A DNA stretch of 7,867 bases. It comes from an uncultured Fusobacteriaceae bacterium (lineage in GTDB: Bacteria > Fusobacteriota > Fusobacteriia > Fusobacteriales > Fusobacteriaceae). The notes beneath the pieces were generated by a model, which was not told the origin of the DNA, did not search any database, and saw only the letters and a list, made by a program, of their open reading frames with translations. Shown one piece after another: positions 5,045 through 7,867 of the stretch (position 1 is the first letter of the stretch; each line of letters opens with the position of its first letter). A program made the position numbers and the translations under genes. The stretch is from NCBI GenBank assembly GCA_947072715.1, contig CAMTJB010000042.1:1-7867 (forward strand), written 5' to 3'.

Positions 5045-6157
5045 TTAAATCTCTTTTAACTCTTTCATTCCGATTACTATTCTATCTATTCCACAGTAAT
5101 CTTTTATAATAGTTACACCCTTAAATCCATTTTCCTTCATGAATTCAGATACTTTTTCAGCCTGATTATAACCTACTTCAAAAGCTAAGTACCCTCCATC
5201 TTTTAAATATTGTTTTGCTTCTTTACTAATTTTTTCGTAGAAAAAATATCCATCTCCACCATCAGTTAAGGCTCCACGAGGTTCATATTGCCTTACCTCA
5301 ATCATAAGCTCACTATATTCACTTAATGGGATATATGGTGGATTAGAAACTATTAAATCATATCTTTCTTCCGAATTTTCCAAGATTGAAAAAACATCAG
5401 AAAGTAGAAATGTTACATTTTCTGCTTTATTTAAAATTTTATTTTCTTTAGCTACCTCTAAAGCTTCAGAACTTATATCTAACCCTGTCACTTTTGAATT
5501 TTTCAACTCTTTTCCTAAAGTTATAGCTATTGCTCCACTTCCAGTTCCAACATCCAATATATTAGAGCTTTCTCTATCAAGCAATAAGTGTTTACAATTC
5601 TCCACTAAATTTTCTGTATCACTACGTGGAATCAAAACATTCTCATTAACTTTAAAAGGGTATCCATAAAACTCCCATTCTCCCAATATCTGTTGTAATG
5701 GTTTTCTATATTTACCTCTTTGAATTAACATTTTTTTTATTAGTTCTAATTGGTCATTTGATATCTCTTTGGATAATTGAATGCTTAATAAAGTTCTGTT
5801 AACATTTAAAACATGAGCAAAGATATATTCTGTGTCCAGTTTATAATCTGCTACACCCTTTTCCTTTAGATATTCTATACTTTTAATAAAGAACTCCGTG
5901 TTTTTATCTTTATAATTTACCTGAGGTTCCTTATTTATTTTATCAAAAGTGTCACCTGTTTCTGCCATTTTCTTCAAATAAACCTTTATCTCCTCTCTCT
6001 CTTTATGAGAAATTTCTAATTCAAAATTAGTATATAAACCAAGTCTATCTAGCTTCAAAACATAAGCAATCATCTTTTCAGCTTCTAATCTAGGTTTTGA
6101 AAAGGAGTATTTTAACAAATACTCCTCAGCAAATTTTAATATTTCTATTAATTTCAT
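5045..6157 (-). CDS. prmC: Release factor glutamine methyltransferase with an apparently duplicated N-terminal domain
   Basis: PrmC (HemK) methylates the glutamine of the GGQ motif in class-1 release factors, which raises termination efficiency. The C-terminal part is a standard methyltransferase: LIPRSDTENLVE (175-186), SAM loop ILDVGTGSGAIAI (200-212), acidic D227 and the catalytic SNPPYIPLSEY (271-281). The protein has 370 residues where PrmC usually has about 280. The extra length is at the N terminus. Residues 3-66 (LIEILKFAEEYL..RLEAEKMIAYVLKLDR..EIS) and 88-152 (TEFFIKSIEYL..KLDTEYIFAHVLNVNR..EIS) align as two copies of the helical substrate-binding domain, joined by a charged linker (67-87). 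The TAA of prfA is separated from this ATG by one base, so translation is probably coupled; the ribosome binding site (GGAAG) is weak. The enzyme therefore sits next to its own substrate's gene. Confidence 0.94.
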   Translation of the reverse strand: MKLIEILKFAEEYLLKYSFSKPRLEAEKMIAYVLKLDRLGLYTNFELEISHKEREEIKVYLKKMAETGDTFDKINKEPQVNYKDKNTEFFIKSIEYLKEKGVADYKLDTEYIFAHVLNVNRTLLSIQLSKEISNDQLELIKKMLIQRGKYRKPLQQILGEWEFYGYPFKVNENVLIPRSDTENLVENCKHLLLDRESSNILDVGTGSGAIAITLGKELKNSKVTGLDISSEALEVAKENKILNKAENVTFLLSDVFSILENSEERYDLIVSNPPYIPLSEYSELMIEVRQYEPRGALTDGGDGYFFYEKISKEAKQYLKDGGYLAFEVGYNQAEKVSEFMKENGFKGVTIIKDYCGIDRIVIGMKELKEI

Positions 6158-6158
6158 A

Positions 6159-7232
6159 TTAATCTTCCGAACTAGTTAACATCTCTGCTTGGCTAAATGT
6201 GATTAACGAATCTATCATTTCATCTAAATCTCCATCCATGAAAGCGTCCATTTGGTGAGCTGTATATTTTATTCTGTGATCAGTTATTCTACCTTGTGGA
6301 TAATTATAAGTTCTGATTTTCTCAGATCTATCTCCTGTTCCAACTTGTAGCTTTCTATTGTTAGCAATTGCACTTCTTTGCTTTTCTGATTCCATTTCAT
6401 AAAGTTTAGCTGCTAAATGTTTCATCGCCTTTTCTCTATTTTTTAACTGAGATCTCTCATCTTGACATTGAACTATTATTCCTGAAGGTAAGTGAGTGAT
6501 TCTAACTGCAGAGTCAGTTGTATTAACGTGCTGACCTCCAGCTCCACCAGATCTATAAACATCTATTTTAAGATCTCCAGTATTTATTACAACGTCTTTT
6601 ACTTCGTCAACTTCTGGTAAAACTGCTACTGTTGCTGTTGAAGTATGAATTCTTCCAGATGACTCAGTTTCTGGAACTCTTTGAACTCTATGTACTCCAG
6701 ATTCAAATTTAAGTCTCGAATAAGCTCCTTGCCCCATTATAAGGAATACAACTTCTTTCATTCCTCCTACACCAACTTCTTGCTTCTCCATTAGTTCCAT
6801 TTTCCATTTTCTTCTTTCTGCATATCTAGAATACATTCTAAATAAATTTCCTGCAAATAGAGCTGCCTCGTCTCCACCTGCTCCACCTCTTATCTCTATA
6901 ATAACGTTTTTATCATCATTTTCATCTTTTGGTAAAAGAAGAATTTTTAAATCTGTTTCTATTTGAGGTAATCTCTCTTCAACATCTTTTATCTCTTCTT
7001 GTAACATCTCTCTCATATCAGGATCTTTTTCACTTTTAATGCTCTCTTTTGAAAACTCATAATCTGACATTAAATTTTTATATTGTGTATATTTCTCAAC
7101 TATATCTGCCATACTAGCCATTGTTTTATTGTATTCTAGCATTTTTTTTGTATCTGCTAAAACTTCTGGACTACTTAAAAGCTGTTCTAACTCTTTGTGT
7201 CTATTTACAACTTCATCTAATTTTTTAAACAC
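6159..7232 (-). CDS. prfA: Peptide chain release factor 1
   Basis: RF1 recognises UAA and UAG in the ribosomal A site and triggers peptide release. The 357-residue protein is full length. It has the N-terminal helical domain ([19 protein letters not shown]), [19 protein letters not shown] (112-130), the codon-reading PxT motif as P-E-T at 187-189 within [27 protein letters not shown] (RF2 would have SPF), and the catalytic GGQ at 232-234 in [20 protein letters not shown]234 is the expected PrmC target. The start codon is GTG at 7230-7232: in-frame stops lie just upstream, MFKKL is the usual RF1 start, and GAGGAG (7243-7248) lies 10 nt away. It is the first gene of the prfA-prmC-queA-rsmD unit. 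Many bacteria place rpmE upstream; here it is not present. Confidence 0.97.
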   Translation of the reverse strand: MFKKLDEVVNRHKELEQLLSSPEVLADTKKMLEYNKTMASMADIVEKYTQYKNLMSDYEFSKESIKSEKDPDMREMLQEEIKDVEERLPQIETDLKILLLPKDENDDKNVIIEIRGGAGGDEAALFAGNLFRMYSRYAERRKWKMELMEKQEVGVGGMKEVVFLIMGQGAYSRLKFESGVHRVQRVPETESSGRIHTSTATVAVLPEVDEVKDVVINTGDLKIDVYRSGGAGGQHVNTTDSAVRITHLPSGIIVQCQDERSQLKNREKAMKHLAAKLYEMESEKQRSAIANNRKLQVGTGDRSEKIRTYNYPQGRITDHRIKYTAHQMDAFMDGDLDEMIDSLITFSQAEMLTSSED

Positions 7233-7266
7233 TATTTATCAACTCCTCTTATTCTATAACTTTGTA

Positions 7267-7295
7267 ATTATACCATAAAAAACATCTATAATCAA
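7267..7295 (-). promoter_or_regulatory. Extended -10 promoter of the prfA unit (TTGATT-17-TGGTATAAT)
   Basis: A consensus TATAAT (7267-7272) is preceded by TGG, making an extended -10 element. A TTGATT -35 box lies 17 nt upstream at 7290-7295. Transcription should start near 7260, about 28 nt before the GTG start of prfA. The -35 box runs into the U-tract that follows the hairpin at 7302-7347. Confidence 0.75.
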
Positions 7296-7347
7296 AAAAT
7301 AATACATCTCTTTAATTATTTTTTTATTAATAATTAAAGAAATGTAT
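7294..7347 (-). terminator. AT-rich terminator-like hairpin after the exported-protein gene
   Basis: Arms 7302-7320 and 7329-7347 form a 19-bp stem around an 8-nt loop. The only mismatch (7308 with 7341) is C/A on the plus strand but becomes a U-G pair in minus-strand RNA. A U-rich tail (TATTATTTTTT) follows on that strand. The stem is low in G+C, so termination may be partial, but position and orientation fit the end of the gene at 7374. Confidence 0.65.
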
Positions 7348-7373
7348 CATTGCTTTTACTTTAGATATTATAT

Positions 7374-7808
7374 TTATTTTTTTTCTAACTCTTCTGATTT
7401 TAATTTTTCTTCTTTCATTCTATCAACAGCATTTTCTCTTGCCTTTAAATACTGTTCCTTAGAAATGTATTTATATACGCCAATCTGACTTCTTATTTTT
7501 AATTTATAAAAGTTAGTTTCAATATCTCCCATTTTTTCAAAAATAACGTCTAATTTTTGTAAATTTTTTTCTAAACCATCAGCTATTAGCTGATTAGCTT
7601 CTATTTCTAACTTTTGTTTTTCTAAAGATAATAATTTAAATTGAGAAGTTGTTTTTCCCATTAACTCTCTAGCTTTCTCTAAATTCTCTTTAGTTACACC
7701 TACTTTTATAAAATCTTCATCATATACTATTCCAAATTCATTTTTAGAATAAGATAACATAGACAATGAAAAAAACAAACTCAATACCAATAATACACTC
7801 TTTTTCAT
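7374..7808 (-). CDS. Small exported alpha-helical protein of unknown function
   Basis: I do not recognise this 144-residue protein. It begins with a clear signal peptide: MKK, hydrophobic core VLLVLSLFFSLSML, and a probable cleavage after SYS at residue 21. There is no lipobox cysteine, and no cysteine at all. The mature part is about 120 residues, charged and almost wholly helical in appearance, with heptad-like stretches at about 40-105 and 113-144, so a helical hairpin or coiled coil in the periplasm is likely. Two family ideas come to mind, neither proven: a Spy/CpxP-type periplasmic chaperone (ISKEQYLKAR at 115-124 loosely recalls the LTxxQ motif) or a FadA-like helical adhesin. The ATG at 7806-7808 follows AGGAG 9 nt upstream. 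That site overlaps the stop of the partial gene upstream, so the two are probably co-transcribed. Confidence 0.75.
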   Translation of the reverse strand: MKKSVLLVLSLFFSLSMLSYSKNEFGIVYDEDFIKVGVTKENLEKARELMGKTTSQFKLLSLEKQKLEIEANQLIADGLEKNLQKLDVIFEKMGDIETNFYKLKIRSQIGVYKYISKEQYLKARENAVDRMKEEKLKSEELEKK

Positions 7809-7820
7809 TTTCAGGCACTC

Positions 7821-7867
7821 CTATATTTGACGTTCATAACCAAATACTTGCTCAGTATCCAGTTCAA
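7821..7867 (-). CDS. C-terminal end of an unrecognised gene (runs off the right edge)
   Basis: On the minus strand one frame is open from the window edge to a TAG at 7821-7823, encoding ELDTEQVFGYERQI. The stop overlaps the AGGAG ribosome binding site of the next gene, a common arrangement in operons, and the residues look like ordinary soluble-protein sequence. A second frame is also open, to a TGA at 7811-7813, but its translation (ending VMNVKYRSA) is less protein-like. Fourteen residues are too few to assign a function. Confidence 0.45.
   Translation of the reverse strand, partial: ELDTEQVFGYERQI

Noticed and set aside
1..7867. CRISPR array, mobile element, defence system or biosynthetic cluster
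   Set aside because: No spaced repeats, transposase or integrase motifs, or effector-type genes were seen on either strand; the window is mostly housekeeping genes in ordinary operons.

Overview
Every gene in this 7.9-kb window lies on the minus strand. I infer a member of the Fusobacteriia (Fusobacterium, Cetobacterium or a close relative). The evidence is very AT-rich DNA with A/T-ending codons, strong AGGAGG-type ribosome binding sites, and at the left edge a signal peptide (MKKLALVLG..ASAKEV) typical of FomA-type fusobacterial outer-membrane porins. I cannot name the species.

The window reads best from right to left, as five transcription units. (1) 7867-7374: the last codons of an unrecognised gene, then a small exported helical protein of unknown function, closed by an AT-rich hairpin at 7302-7347. 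(2) About 7260-3374: prfA-prmC-queA-rsmD, started by a TTGATT-17-TGGTATAAT promoter and ended by a strong terminator that overlaps the rsmD stop codon. (3) About 3332-1441: xseB-ispA-unknown gene, from a TTGACT-18-TATAAT promoter just past that terminator; xseB and ispA are translationally coupled, and no good terminator follows the third gene. (4) About 1372-391: rplM-rpsI (L13 and S9), from a TTGACA-17-TAAGAT promoter with a structured leader of about 75 nt that may be an L13 autoregulatory site, ended by a terminator at 391-427. (5) The start of a FomA-like porin gene, whose promoter (TTTACA-17-TATAAT) lies about 150 nt upstream of its start codon, giving a long 5' UTR with a perfect hairpin.

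The theme is translation. Release factor 1 (prfA) sits one base from prmC, whose product methylates the GGQ glutamine of release factors. queA makes a tRNA wobble-base modification, rsmD methylates 16S rRNA, and rplM/rpsI encode ribosomal proteins. xseB (exonuclease VII small subunit) and ispA (farnesyl diphosphate synthase) form a common bacterial pair, here without xseA.

I see no mobile element, CRISPR array, tRNA, rRNA or defence system. The most unusual items are a PrmC with an apparently duplicated N-terminal domain (370 residues instead of about 280), the candidate L13 leader, two genes without assigned function (1441-2145 and 7374-7808), and inverted repeats touching the -35 boxes of the rplM and porin promoters.
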